From an uncultured Lachnospiraceae bacterium (lineage in GTDB: Bacteria > Bacillota > Clostridia > Lachnospirales > Lachnospiraceae): a DNA stretch of 63,037 nucleotides. The stretch is from the NCBI GenBank assembly GCA_910577825.1, contig CAJTOK010000016.1:1-63037 (forward strand). The letters run 5' to 3'. Positions 18,164 to 26,900 of this stretch are shown one piece after another. Position numbers and translations under genes: made by a program. The notes under the pieces are model-generated. The model did no database searches, had not been told where the DNA came from, and worked only from the letters and a program-made list of their open reading frames with translations. Numbering within the stretch: the stretch's first letter is position 1; each line of letters starts with the position of its first letter.

Positions 18164-19138
18164 CTATTTGTAATTACTTACATTTGAAGCAGTAACTTTT
18201 TCAAATGGCACATATACATACTTATTGTCTTCTGTTGCACCCTCTATGCCGCTTATTGAACCGCCTTTTGCAAGTTCCGCTGCTGCCTTTATGGCATACT
18301 CACCCTGCCCTTTTGCAGACTGGTATACAGTAAACACCATTTTCCCGTCCTCAATGGCAGCACACCCGTCTGCTGTAGCATCTACGCCCAGCACTGGCGC
18401 ATCTGCCGGGTTAATGTTATTTTCAGCATATGCGTCAAGTACGCCAAGTGCCATTGAATCATTATTACTTACAACAAAATCATACGGCTGGCCTGTTGAA
18501 AGGAATATATTAAATAACTCTTTTGCCTTTTCCTGGTCCCATTCCGCTGTGTCTTTAAATACCACATTTATGGTTTTGCCTGAACTTTTAAGTGCCTGTA
18601 ACAGCGAATCTGTCCTTCCCTTTGTAGCGGAATGTCCAAGTCCGCCTTCCATTATTACTATATTTATCTTATCTTTGCCCTGGCTGTTTTCAAGTATATA
18701 CTCAGCCTGGTACCTGCCAGCATCTGCCTCACTTGAACCCACATATATATATTTGTCAGCCTTAAGCCTTTTATCATCAGGACAGCTGTTATAAAATACT
18801 ATTGGTATGCCCTCTGCAATTTCTTCAAGTTCAAGTGCAGTATCTGTATTTATAGGATTACATAAAATAACATCATATCCCTCTTTTACAGCCTTTTTAA
18901 TCTGCGCAACCTGTGTTTCAAGCACTCCCCCTGCGTCCTCTGCAATAAATTCCGCACCAATGTTTCCCGCTTCTTTTTCTGCTGCCTCTATAAGCGAACT
19001 CCTGAATGCGTCAGCCTGTGATACAGTAAGATATATCCTGATGCCGCCACTGCTGTTTCCCGTCCCTGCCCCGCTGCACCCTGTAACAGTATTAATACAG
19101 GACAGGCATACAAGTGCAAGTCTTAAAAATTTCCTCAT
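18164..19138 (-). CDS. Lipoprotein substrate-binding protein (Peripla_BP_4, sugar-type)
   Basis: The 324-aa product begins with a lipoprotein signal peptide (LALVCLSCINTVTGCSG; cysteine after VTG). The mature part has the fold signature of ribose/galactose-type binding proteins: AQIKKAVKEGYDVILCNPIN, NIVIMEGGLGHSATKGRTDS, FVVSNNDSMALGVLDAY and VLGVDATADGCAAIEDG. A GGAGG site precedes the ATG. No ABC permease or ATPase is adjacent. Instead it lies 28 bases after a chemoreceptor gene, which suggests it presents its ligand to that receptor (inference). Confidence 0.88.
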   Translation of the reverse strand: MRKFLRLALVCLSCINTVTGCSGAGTGNSSGGIRIYLTVSQADAFRSSLIEAAEKEAGNIGAEFIAEDAGGVLETQVAQIKKAVKEGYDVILCNPINTDTALELEEIAEGIPIVFYNSCPDDKRLKADKYIYVGSSEADAGRYQAEYILENSQGKDKINIVIMEGGLGHSATKGRTDSLLQALKSSGKTINVVFKDTAEWDQEKAKELFNIFLSTGQPYDFVVSNNDSMALGVLDAYAENNINPADAPVLGVDATADGCAAIEDGKMVFTVYQSAKGQGEYAIKAAAELAKGGSISGIEGATEDNKYVYVPFEKVTASNVSNYK

Positions 19139-19165
19139 AATGCCCGCTGCCTCCTTTCTGCCATT

Positions 19166-21172
19166 TTATATCTTAAACGTATTAATCTGTTCAGATAATC
19201 TTTCTGCTGTTTCTGCAAGAACCTTTGAATCATTTGCAACCCCGCGGCTGTTATCCGAAATTGAATTTGCCTGTACCACCATATTTTCAGATGTTGCAAG
19301 TATTTCATCAGAACTTGCCGCCTGCTCCTCTGAAATCGCAGCTACAGTTGTTGCCACTTCATCAACCTCACCGACCTTATTTATCATATGTGTTATAAGC
19401 TCATTAGTTTCTTCTATATTCTTATATATAATATCAAATGTTTCCATTGCTGTATATATAAGCTGGCTGCTTTCATCAATATTCTTTGAACTTGTTCCTG
19501 CCTGTACAACTGCATTATTGACAAGCTCCCTGATTTCATCAATAAGCTTTGTAATATTGCCAACCGAATCCTTGCTGCTCTGTGCAAGCTGCCCAATCTG
19601 TGATGCAACCACGGCAAAACCTTTACCCATCTCCCCTGCCCTTGCTGCTTCAATAGAAGCATTAAGTGATAAAAGGTTTGTTTCATCCGCAATATCGCCA
19701 ATAAGCGCAACTATCTTTGTAATTTCTTCCGAAGCTTCACCAACCTTATCCACAGCAGCATCCAGTTCACTAATTGAATTGCTTATATCCTTCATTGCAA
19801 CACCAATCTTCTGCATATCCAGACGCCCTTTATTAGAAACACTTACTGTTTCCTTCATTTTCTCATCAACATGGCCGCTGTCCTCATGTGTATCTGTAAC
19901 AACCATGGCAAGCCTTGTTGCATTCTCCGCAATCTCATTAACAGATATTGAAAGCTGGTCAACCGTTGTATTAAGTTCTGACATTGAATTTGCCTGTGTC
20001 TGTGCCGAGCTATAAAGCTGTGATGATATACTGTCACTGTTCCACGCCTGTTCACTTAACTGCCTGGAAATATTATGTATATCCCTTAAAATATCCCGCA
20101 TTGAAGCCATAAACTGCTTGACGCTCCGTCCCATTAAAGCAATCTCATCACGTCCTTTTACTTCAACATCTACAGTAAAATCACCAGAAGACATAGTTGT
20201 AATTGTATTTGTAATCCTGCTTACAGGCCGTATCATTATATTAACAGCCCTGTCAATAACAACGCAAAGAAGCAGTATCAGGACAACACCTATAAGTACA
20301 AGCTTTATCCTTAAATTATTGACATCTGCAAGTACAAGTGATTCTGGCACATAAGAAACAAGAACCCAGCCTGTTCCCTGGATTTCTTCAAAAACCGTCA
20401 TATTCCCTTCAATAGAAGAATATGTGAAATCATTCTTGCCAAACTTTTCATCAAGTGCTGTAAAAAACTTATCTCCTTTATTGCCACCAAGCCCTGTTGA
20501 AATAAGCCCTGAATCCCTGTGGGCAATTATTGTCTTTGTATCTTTATCAACAAGAAAAGCATGTGCCCCTTCCATATCAATAAATGAATTAACAATTATT
20601 GATATTTTGTCTATAGATAAATCTGCTGCTATAACCTTTAATACCCCTGAACCATCATTTAAAATGCCTGCCGCACTTACAACATCATTGCCGTCTTCAT
20701 TCTTATAAGCACTTGTATATGCCATGTTCTTTCTGGTAATACCCTGCTTATACCATACAGACTCTGTAGCATTATTAATTGTAAGTCCCGACTGTGATGC
20801 TTTTAATACGCTTCCATCTGCCCCTGCAATATATATTCCATCTGTAAAATTCGGGTTAAACCCATAATAACCATCAAGAACTGCCTGTAATGACGTACTA
20901 TCAGGCTTTGTTGCTTCAATAGACTGTTTTGCCATCTTAAATGATGCAAGGTTTTCACCCAGCCACGCTTCTATCTGTGTTGCCTGCTTGCTGACTGACA
21001 GCTCTAAAAGGCTGTGTGATGAATTTTCAAGAAGCCTCTTTGATATCTGGTATGAAAATAATACAAGAATACCAACCATTACAATAACTACTGGTATAAT
21101 AATCCTTAGAAGCTTAAACTTTATAGAAATTACCCTTTCTTTGCCCTTAATGCTTTTTTCTGCCTTCTCCAT
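19166..21172 (-). CDS. Methyl-accepting chemotaxis protein (dCache type)
   Basis: The 668-aa product starts at ATG (21172) behind GGAGGTGG. TM1 is around residues 25-45 (IIIPVVIVMVGILVLFSYQI). A periplasmic-type double Cache domain (about 50-290) with YGFNPNFTDGIYIAGADGSV follows. TM2 (LVLIGVVLILLLCVVIDRAV), a HAMP domain and a long signalling helical hairpin come after that. The hairpin tip is TNLLSLNASIEAARAGEMGK with FAVVASQIGQLA. It should report to CheA/CheW. It is co-transcribed with the downstream substrate-binding protein. Confidence 0.95.
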   Translation of the reverse strand: MEKAEKSIKGKERVISIKFKLLRIIIPVVIVMVGILVLFSYQISKRLLENSSHSLLELSVSKQATQIEAWLGENLASFKMAKQSIEATKPDSTSLQAVLDGYYGFNPNFTDGIYIAGADGSVLKASQSGLTINNATESVWYKQGITRKNMAYTSAYKNEDGNDVVSAAGILNDGSGVLKVIAADLSIDKISIIVNSFIDMEGAHAFLVDKDTKTIIAHRDSGLISTGLGGNKGDKFFTALDEKFGKNDFTYSSIEGNMTVFEEIQGTGWVLVSYVPESLVLADVNNLRIKLVLIGVVLILLLCVVIDRAVNIMIRPVSRITNTITTMSSGDFTVDVEVKGRDEIALMGRSVKQFMASMRDILRDIHNISRQLSEQAWNSDSISSQLYSSAQTQANSMSELNTTVDQLSISVNEIAENATRLAMVVTDTHEDSGHVDEKMKETVSVSNKGRLDMQKIGVAMKDISNSISELDAAVDKVGEASEEITKIVALIGDIADETNLLSLNASIEAARAGEMGKGFAVVASQIGQLAQSSKDSVGNITKLIDEIRELVNNAVVQAGTSSKNIDESSQLIYTAMETFDIIYKNIEETNELITHMINKVGEVDEVATTVAAISEEQAASSDEILATSENMVVQANSISDNSRGVANDSKVLAETAERLSEQINTFKI

Positions 21173-21200
21173 AGCCACCACCTCCTTACTTTATACTGGT

Positions 21201-21230
21201 ATTATACAATTTATTATATAGCTTAGTCAA
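21201..21230 (-). promoter_or_regulatory. Sigma-A promoter of the chemoreceptor/binding-protein operon
   Basis: On the minus strand TTGACT (21225-21230) and TATAAT (21201-21206) are separated by 18 bases, about 30 bases before the start codon. Confidence 0.7.
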
Positions 21231-21239
21231 CAAATTTAT

Positions 21240-21282
21240 AAAAAACGAAAAATACCACCAGCATTCCAATGCTGGTGGTATA
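21240..21282 (-). terminator. Rho-independent terminator of the tRNA-Pro gene
   Basis: ATACCACCAGCATT (21252-21265) pairs with AATGCTGGTGGTAT (21268-21281). On the minus strand it is followed by a TTTTCGTTTTTT tail. Confidence 0.92.
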
Positions 21283-21349
21283 TAGTTACATAAAGAGCCC
21301 CTGCCAAGGATTATGCCATGCCTTATGCTGCCTTTTAATCCTTGTGCAA

Positions 21350-21423
21350 TCGGCGTGACAGGATTTGAACCTGCGGCTTCTGCGTCCCGAACGCAGCGCT
21401 CTGCCAAACTGAGCCACACGCCG
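21350..21423 (-). tRNA. tRNA-Pro (anticodon CGG)
   Basis: On the minus strand the cloverleaf is complete. The acceptor arm is CGGCGTG/CACGCCG with A as discriminator. The D arm is GCTCAGTTTGGCAGAGC. The anticodon arm is CTGCG-TTCGGGA-CGCAG, giving anticodon CGG, and the T arm contains GGTTCAAATCC. No CCA is encoded. Confidence 0.96.
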
Positions 21424-21464
21424 TATTACAGAATACAGCCGTTACCAGTCTGGTAACATCTGTT

Positions 21465-21493
21465 ATAATATACTTATATACAAAATTTGTCAA
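21465..21493 (-). promoter_or_regulatory. Promoter of tRNA-Pro
   Basis: TTGACA (21488-21493) and TATTAT (21465-21470), spacer 17. A perfect inverted repeat GTTACCA-GTC-TGGTAAC (21441-21457) lies between the start point and the tRNA. Confidence 0.8.
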
Positions 21494-21606
21494 TACTTTT
21501 ATTCTTTTAATTTAAAATCCAGAAAACCAGTGAAAAGTAAAGTCCCTGGCATGTTCCAAAGATTTTTCCAAAAGATGGTATATGGACCTGCCAGAGCCAT
21601 ATAATT

Positions 21607-22548
21607 TTATGCTATTAAGTTTCCACCACAAATTTTAATAATATTTTCTTCCAGTGAATAATAATACACTTTATCTGAAAGAACTTCTTCAGCTGCAACA
21701 CAGCTGGCATTAACTTCTTTTACCATTTTTTCCAGCCCGCCTGGTGATACCAGCCCGTCATCTGGTATTATAAGCATCTCATGTATACTACTTGGAATTA
21801 TATACAGGCTGGTTCCTGCCATTTTTCCTATATCCTTAAGGCAGTCTGGATAAAGTATGGCCGAAGCCCCGTTCACTCCTTTTATATTTGTAAGTATAAA
21901 TGGTGCTCCATCAGGGCCATTGCAGCCTTCTAATCCTTCAAATATATCCGGCATGCCCTGTCCTCCGTTCTCCAGTACACTTTTTAACATAAATGTCAAC
22001 GGGCAGAACATTTTTGGCAGCAGCCTTTCTGTATTATGTATTGCAACTGTATATAAAGTTTTTACTGTCATGCCCCACTTTTCCATTACCAGGTTGGATA
22101 TACGCACAGAACCAATTCCGTTCTCATCTTCTATTACAAGACAATAAAATATAACTGCCATATCAAGAAATGGTATATAAGGTATTTCTTCCAGAAGTTT
22201 ACTGTTCTTTTCATATGAAACAAGACGGCAGACTATTTTATCCATACAATTACTAATATCCATATCAAAACCGGCAAACCCATTATCCTGCACCCGGTTA
22301 TATTTTTCTGTCATATCTTTTGCAATACAAGCAATGTCTGCACCTTTTAAATAATCTTCATAATAAAACTGTAAATAAAAATTCGGCGATACATTTTTTC
22401 CTTCTTCTACAATTATCATGCCTTCCAGTTCAAGGGAATTATTTTTAACGACATTATGTATTTCAATATCTGCGCCTTCATCAATAATTTTTCTCACTTC
22501 ACCAGCCAGTACATGTTTAAATTCTTTATAAGTGTATCTTTTTTCCAT
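21607..22548 (-). CDS. DUF5688-family protein
   Basis: The 313-aa product starts at MEKRYTYKEFKH behind AGGACAGGA; the frame is open 15 codons upstream. It resembles the DUF5688 family common in Lachnospiraceae: an N-terminal region with LYFQFYYED-like text (NFYLQFYYEDYLKG), a middle with RLVSYEKN, PFLDMAVIFYCLV and WGMTVKTLYTVAIHNTERL, and a C-terminal part with LYIIPSSIHEMLIIPDD. The family has no known function. No signal peptide or membrane segment is seen. It is monocistronic. Confidence 0.8.
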   Translation of the reverse strand: MEKRYTYKEFKHVLAGEVRKIIDEGADIEIHNVVKNNSLELEGMIIVEEGKNVSPNFYLQFYYEDYLKGADIACIAKDMTEKYNRVQDNGFAGFDMDISNCMDKIVCRLVSYEKNSKLLEEIPYIPFLDMAVIFYCLVIEDENGIGSVRISNLVMEKWGMTVKTLYTVAIHNTERLLPKMFCPLTFMLKSVLENGGQGMPDIFEGLEGCNGPDGAPFILTNIKGVNGASAILYPDCLKDIGKMAGTSLYIIPSSIHEMLIIPDDGLVSPGGLEKMVKEVNASCVAAEEVLSDKVYYYSLEENIIKICGGNLIA

Positions 22549-23045
22549 TTCCTGTCCTCTCTTCTTTAATATTTCTGGTTTTAATACATGCAAAACCAGA
22601 GTGCCAGGCTGCTTTTAACCTGGCACCCAGGCCATTAAAGAAAACCTCTTTGCATTTAACTATAGTTACTAAAAATAATAAAAGCAAAAACATTGGTATG
22701 TTCTAAATATAAATCAGGGAAAAAACATTGGTTTCTTTATGCAAATAATGAAAATGTATATAGATTCTTTGGGGAAATTCATAATAACACAATTATTTTG
22801 ATTTGCACTGCAAAGAGATTTTCTATAAATATACTACCAGATATATCTATGATGCACAATGTTATGGTTAGATAAAAAAACTGCAGCAGGATATCATATC
22901 TTACAAACAAGAAGCTGTTTTTTATGGCTGTCTGTATTTTGTTTTGTGCAATAATGCTTTTTATAATATATAAATTATACAGCCTGCACAACGTTTACAG
23001 CAAAAAATGCCTTGAAAGCCTGTATTTACTTTATAATATTATAAA
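22549..23045. promoter_or_regulatory. Promoter and leader hairpin of the DUF5688 gene, otherwise empty intergenic DNA
   Basis: On the minus strand TTGCTT (22682-22687) and TATAGT (22659-22664) are 17 bases apart. The leader contains a stem GTGCCAGG (22601-22608)/CCTGGCAC (22619-22626) without a U-tract. From 22690 to 23045 only short AT-rich frames on both strands are present. None has a ribosome binding site or recognisable product. Confidence 0.5.
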
Positions 23046-23086
23046 AACCTTCCCTATAGTGCTATAAATACAGCATAGAGAAGGTT
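23046..23086 (-). terminator. Terminator of the 183-aa hypothetical gene
   Basis: Arms AACCTTC and GAAGGTT with an inner CTAT/ATAG pairing. On the minus strand the hairpin is followed by TTTTTATAAT. Confidence 0.75.
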
Positions 23087-23091
23087 AAATA

Positions 23092-23643
23092 TTAATCATC
23101 AAAGTAAAGTGTAACTACAAGTTCTTCCCATGGATAATTTACAATGTCTGGCAAAAGTTTTGTATCAAAACCAAACATGTCTTTTATATAACCATGGAAG
23201 TCAAATTCTTCTGGCCCGGACTGCCATGTAAATTTTTCCCCTGGTACTGTAAAATAAAAATCCCTGTTTTTAAATATTCCCATAACCGAATCTCCCCAGG
23301 TATTTTTTGTATCAGCTACCGAGAAAAATATTGGGTTTTTCTGGTTTCTTGGAATTGCCAGGCAGAATTTTTTTGATACATCTTCAAGCCAAAGCATAAG
23401 ATTCTGGTAATTATAGAAGTTCCAGTGCCCTGCTACTCCTTCTGTATATGGAAATTCCAGGTATATCCATTTATCATCACCAGGAATATGTGCCATATAA
23501 AACTTACATTCTGCCTTTATAGCCCCGCCACAAATATCTGCATATTTTTTAATATCTTCTTTTATTGCGTCTATTGTTGTATTATACAGAAGTATAGCTC
23601 TTTTATAATCTGTTAAATCAGGGATAAATTTTTTATCTCCCAT
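23092..23643 (-). CDS. Hypothetical protein
   Basis: The 183-aa product is not recognised. It has a GAGGGGGG site before the ATG and its own terminator, so it is a real gene. The sequence is rich in aromatic residues (WIYLEFPYTEGVAGHWNFYN; FTWQSGPEEFDFHGYIKDMF). It lacks a signal peptide and membrane segments and looks like a compact cytoplasmic alpha/beta protein. It may share transcription with nfnB, which ends 33 bases upstream of its start. Confidence 0.7.
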   Translation of the reverse strand: MGDKKFIPDLTDYKRAILLYNTTIDAIKEDIKKYADICGGAIKAECKFYMAHIPGDDKWIYLEFPYTEGVAGHWNFYNYQNLMLWLEDVSKKFCLAIPRNQKNPIFFSVADTKNTWGDSVMGIFKNRDFYFTVPGEKFTWQSGPEEFDFHGYIKDMFGFDTKLLPDIVNYPWEELVVTLYFDD

Positions 23644-23675
23644 TATATATCCCCCCTCTTGTACTGCCAGAAGTT

Positions 23676-25064
23676 TTATTTGCTAAGAAATTCATCTATG
23701 CCCTTAGCTGCTGCCTTTCCTGCACCCATTGCAAGTATAACTGTAGCAGCGCCTGTTACTGCATCACCGCCTGCATAAACTGCGGCTTTTGATGTGCTCC
23801 CGTCTGTTTCTTCTGCCACTATGCACTTTCTCCTGTTGGTTTCAAGGCCTTCTGTTGTTGAAGAAATAAGCGGGTTAGGGCTTGTTCCAAGTGACATAAT
23901 AACTGTATCCACATCAAGTATAAATTCTGAACCTGGGATTTCAACCGGGCTTCTGCGCCCTGATTCATCAGGCTCGCCAAGTTCCATCTTTATACATTTC
24001 ATGCCCTTTACATTGCCGTTTTCATCTTCAAGTATCTCAACAGGGTTTGACAGAAGGTCAAATATAATCCCCTCTTCTTTAGCATGGTGCACTTCTTCCA
24101 CCCTTGCTGGAAGCTCTGCTTCGCTCCGGCGGTATACAATATGCACATCTGCACCAAGGCGCAGCGCCGTCCTTGCAGCATCCATTGCAACATTCCCTCC
24201 GCCTACTACTGCAACCTTCTTCCCTGCGGATATAGGTGTATCATATTTTTCATCAAAGGCTTTCATAAGATTGCTTCTTGTAAGGTATTCATTAGCGGAA
24301 AACACACCATTTGCATTTTCACCAGGTATCCCCATAAACCTTGGAAGCCCGGCACCAGAACCGATAAATACAGCATCAAAGCCTTCTTCATTAAGAAGTT
24401 CGTCAATAGTAACAGCCTTGCCTATTACTACATTTGTTTCTATTTTTACACCAAGTGACTTGACATTTTCAATTTCACTGTCAACAACCCTGCTCTTTGG
24501 CAGACGGAATTCTGGTATGCCATATGATAAAACACCACCTGCTTTATGCAGTGCTTCAAAAATTGTAACATCATATCCAAGCTTTGCAAGGTCGCCTGCG
24601 CATGTAAGGCCGGCAGGGCCTGAACCTATAACTGCTACTTTTTTGCCTTTTTTATCTGCTGCTGGTACAGGCTTAATGCCATTCTCCCTTGCAGTGTCAG
24701 CAACGAAACGCTCAAGCTTTCCTATAGAAACAGCGTCCCCTTTAACCCCCCGTATACATTTTGCCTCACACTGGCTTTCCTGCGGGCATACACGCCCACA
24801 TACAGCAGGAAGTGCTGAATACTTATTAATTACATGGAAAGCTTCATCAAAATTGCCGTCTTCTACTTCTTTAATAAAGCCCGGGATATCTATATTTACA
24901 GGACATCCCTTTACACACTGCGGGTTCTTGCATTTAAGGCAGCGTGATGCTTCTGCCATGGCTTCTTCTTTATTATATCCTAAACATACTTCTTCAAAAT
25001 TAGCTGCACGCACCTCTGGTTCCTGTTCACGCACAGGCACTCTTTTTAAAACATCTGTTTCCAT
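23676..25064 (-). CDS. nfnB: NfnB-like / glutamate synthase small-subunit-like FAD-NADP oxidoreductase
   Basis: The 462-aa product has an N-terminal double [4Fe-4S] domain with CLKCKNPQCVKGCPV and CGRVCPQESQCEAKC. An FAD site (VAVIGSGPAGLTCAGDLAKL) and a second Rossmann site (KKVAVVGGGNVAMDAARTAL) follow, ending with VYAGGDAVTGAATVILAMGA. This is the GltD/homotetrameric GltA fold. Immediately upstream lies a PyrK/FNR-like subunit. That pairing is the arrangement of NfnAB, the electron-bifurcating NADH-dependent ferredoxin:NADP reductase. Taken alone it would be called glutamate synthase beta; no large glutamate synthase subunit is nearby. The start follows an AGGA site. Confidence 0.8.
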   Translation of the reverse strand: METDVLKRVPVREQEPEVRAANFEEVCLGYNKEEAMAEASRCLKCKNPQCVKGCPVNIDIPGFIKEVEDGNFDEAFHVINKYSALPAVCGRVCPQESQCEAKCIRGVKGDAVSIGKLERFVADTARENGIKPVPAADKKGKKVAVIGSGPAGLTCAGDLAKLGYDVTIFEALHKAGGVLSYGIPEFRLPKSRVVDSEIENVKSLGVKIETNVVIGKAVTIDELLNEEGFDAVFIGSGAGLPRFMGIPGENANGVFSANEYLTRSNLMKAFDEKYDTPISAGKKVAVVGGGNVAMDAARTALRLGADVHIVYRRSEAELPARVEEVHHAKEEGIIFDLLSNPVEILEDENGNVKGMKCIKMELGEPDESGRRSPVEIPGSEFILDVDTVIMSLGTSPNPLISSTTEGLETNRRKCIVAEETDGSTSKAAVYAGGDAVTGAATVILAMGAGKAAAKGIDEFLSK

Positions 25065-25144
25065 TAATATATTTCCTCCATTCCTGCGCCAGATTGCGCA
25101 ATAACTGGTAACTGCCACATACACTAATTATGTATTATGCTGGC

Positions 25145-26026
25145 TTAATTACAATTCCCACAGCCGCCATGGTGTGTATCCCCTTCTTCAAGGCGTAACA
25201 TTGCCCTGCCTTCTTCTGTCTTGTACATTCCCTGGCGGCGCATAGCCTGGTCAAAGTCAACAAGATGCCCGTCAAACTCCGGCCCGTCAACACAGGCAAA
25301 CTTAATTTCATCACCAACCTGCAGGCGGCATGCCCCGCACATTCCCGTACCATCAACCATTATAGGGTTCATGCTTACAATCGTAGGTATTCCAAGTTCC
25401 TTTGTAAGAAGTGAAACAAATTTCATCATAACCATAGGCCCTATGGCAACTACCCTCGTATACTTCTTTCCCTGGTTTTTCACAAGCTCATTAATCTGGC
25501 CACAGCCATTCCCTTTAAAACCATATGAACCATCATCTGTGGCAATATACAGGTTTGCGGCAACTTTTTCCATTTCTTTTTCAAGGATAATAATATCCTT
25601 TGTACGTGCACCAATTATAACATCAACATCAATGCCATGCTCTTTCATCCACTTGGCCTGTGGGTAAACAGGTGCAGTACCCACACCCCCGCATACAAAA
25701 AGGATATTTTCCTTCTTTAATTCTTCTAGTGGCATCTCTATAAGTTCTGAAGCACAGCCAAGCGGGCCTGCAAAATCCATAAATGACTGCCCTTCTTCAT
25801 ATTCTGCCATCCTCTTTGTAGAAGCGCCCACAATCTGGAATACTATTGTAACTGTACCCTTTGCGGCATCATAATCACATACTGTAAGGGGAATCCTCTC
25901 CCCTTCCTCGTCCATTTTCACAATAACAAACTGCCCGGGCCTGCATGACTTTGCCACCCTTGGGGCTTCGATATCCATAAGCCAGATATTATTGGCAAGA
26001 TATTCTTTTTTTAAAATTTTAAACAT
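25145..26026 (-). CDS. nfnA: NfnA-like / dihydroorotate dehydrogenase electron-transfer (PyrK-type) subunit
   Basis: The 293-aa product starts at MFKILKKEYLANN behind GGAGG. The N-terminal ferredoxin-reductase-type FAD domain has CRPGQFVIVKMDEEGERIPL. An NAD domain follows (LFVCGGVGTAPVYPQAKWM). The C-terminal [2Fe-2S] cysteine cluster is MCGACRLQVGDEIKFACVDG, as in PyrK and NfnA. It precedes the NfnB-like gene by about 80 bases. No pyrD is nearby, which favours NfnA. An alternative name is sulfide dehydrogenase subunit B. Confidence 0.8.
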   Translation of the reverse strand: MFKILKKEYLANNIWLMDIEAPRVAKSCRPGQFVIVKMDEEGERIPLTVCDYDAAKGTVTIVFQIVGASTKRMAEYEEGQSFMDFAGPLGCASELIEMPLEELKKENILFVCGGVGTAPVYPQAKWMKEHGIDVDVIIGARTKDIIILEKEMEKVAANLYIATDDGSYGFKGNGCGQINELVKNQGKKYTRVVAIGPMVMMKFVSLLTKELGIPTIVSMNPIMVDGTGMCGACRLQVGDEIKFACVDGPEFDGHLVDFDQAMRRQGMYKTEEGRAMLRLEEGDTHHGGCGNCN

Positions 26027-26066
26027 AATAACCTCCATTTCACTTTTAGTGGCTCAAATAGTAATG

Positions 26067-26090
26067 AAAAACGCTGTTTTTTGCGTTTTT
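26067..26090 (-). terminator. Terminator downstream of the CYTH gene
   Basis: AAAAACGC and GCGTTTTT arms with an 8-base T-rich loop. The stem is followed by T on both strands. It separates the CYTH gene from nfnA. Confidence 0.6.
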
Positions 26091-26121
26091 TCTGTTTTCT
26101 TTAAATTTATCTATAGAAATC

Positions 26122-26634
26122 CTAAAGAACCCCTGGTTTCTTTTTTAGAAATATATCAAGACTGGCACACTTTGATAAAAAATTATTTGTATATCTTTCA
26201 TCATTACTTACATTTTCACCAAACCATTCCGGCGGTACAAAGCTTTCTGCATCTTCTTCATCTGCAAATTCCACTTCAATAAAATACAGGCCTTTTAAAT
26301 TGCCGCCGAAAATATCAAGCTCACCTGTATGGCCATCAGGCAGGGGTATAATATACCTTGTCTTTTCTATAATATAGCCATCTGTTTTTGCGCGCAGGTG
26401 TTCATACCCCTCTTTAGTAAGGGGGGCTTCTATCTCATTATTTATCCTTACGCCAGTACAATCCCCTGCATTCCCTGCAGGCAGGGACTTATAGGTTAAA
26501 ATATACTGGTTATTGCTTCTTCTTATACGCACGACAGGCGAAGAGCAGAGATACCCCTGCTCTATATCTTTTTTCTTATACTGTAAAAGCCCTGCAGGCA
26601 GGGTTTTTACAAGAAACTTCTTCTCTATCTCCAT
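26122..26634 (-). CDS. CYTH-domain protein (triphosphate tunnel metalloenzyme family)
   Basis: The 170-aa product begins MEIEKKFLVK, the ExExK signature of CYTH/TTM enzymes that bind triphosphate and divalent metal. Further tunnel residues are seen in VVRIRRSNNQYILTYK, NEIEAPLTKEGYE, IEKTRYIIPLPDG, LDIFGGNLKGLYFIEVEFAD and the conserved VSNDERYTNNFLS near the end. Family members are adenylate cyclases, thiamine triphosphatases or tripolyphosphatases; the substrate here cannot be told. A GGGGGAG site precedes the ATG. Confidence 0.88.
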   Translation of the reverse strand: MEIEKKFLVKTLPAGLLQYKKKDIEQGYLCSSPVVRIRRSNNQYILTYKSLPAGNAGDCTGVRINNEIEAPLTKEGYEHLRAKTDGYIIEKTRYIIPLPDGHTGELDIFGGNLKGLYFIEVEFADEEDAESFVPPEWFGENVSNDERYTNNFLSKCASLDIFLKKKPGVL

Positions 26635-26656
26635 CTTCTCCCCCGTTCCATGCCAG

Positions 26657-26830
26657 TTACTTTAATTCTGTACCTGCTTTGGCATTTTTAGACTTACGCA
26701 GTGCAATCCCTGCTTTAATGCCTGCAAATGCAACTACGAGGCTTATAAGGAATTTTACAAGATACCACGCAAATGCACCGCCAAATGATAAGTCTGCAAG
26801 GCTTTTTGCCAGAAATACTGTTGTAACCAT
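26657..26830 (-). CDS. Small single-pass membrane protein, 57 aa
   Basis: This short frame reads MVTTVFLAKSLADLSFG, then a hydrophobic helix (YLVKFLISLVVAFAGIKAGI), then a basic tail (ALRKSKNAKAGTELK). It starts at an ATG with GGCAGG upstream. It lies between the hisIE gene and the CYTH gene in the same direction, 23 bases before the CYTH start. The composition is typical of the small Lachnospiraceae membrane proteins of unknown role. Confidence 0.65.
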   Translation of the reverse strand: MVTTVFLAKSLADLSFGGAFAWYLVKFLISLVVAFAGIKAGIALRKSKNAKAGTELK

Positions 26831-26900
26831 AAAATTTACCTGCCTTTCTGCTGTCTGTGCAGCATAAATTATATCTTAACCAGAAATGCTATATATTATT

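Noticed and set aside
21186..21419. 77-codon minus-strand frame
   Set aside because: It lies across the tRNA-Pro gene and its terminator.
22693..22991. Small frames of 60 and 70 codons on opposite strands
   Set aside because: Both are AT-rich, overlap each other and lack a convincing SD or promoter.
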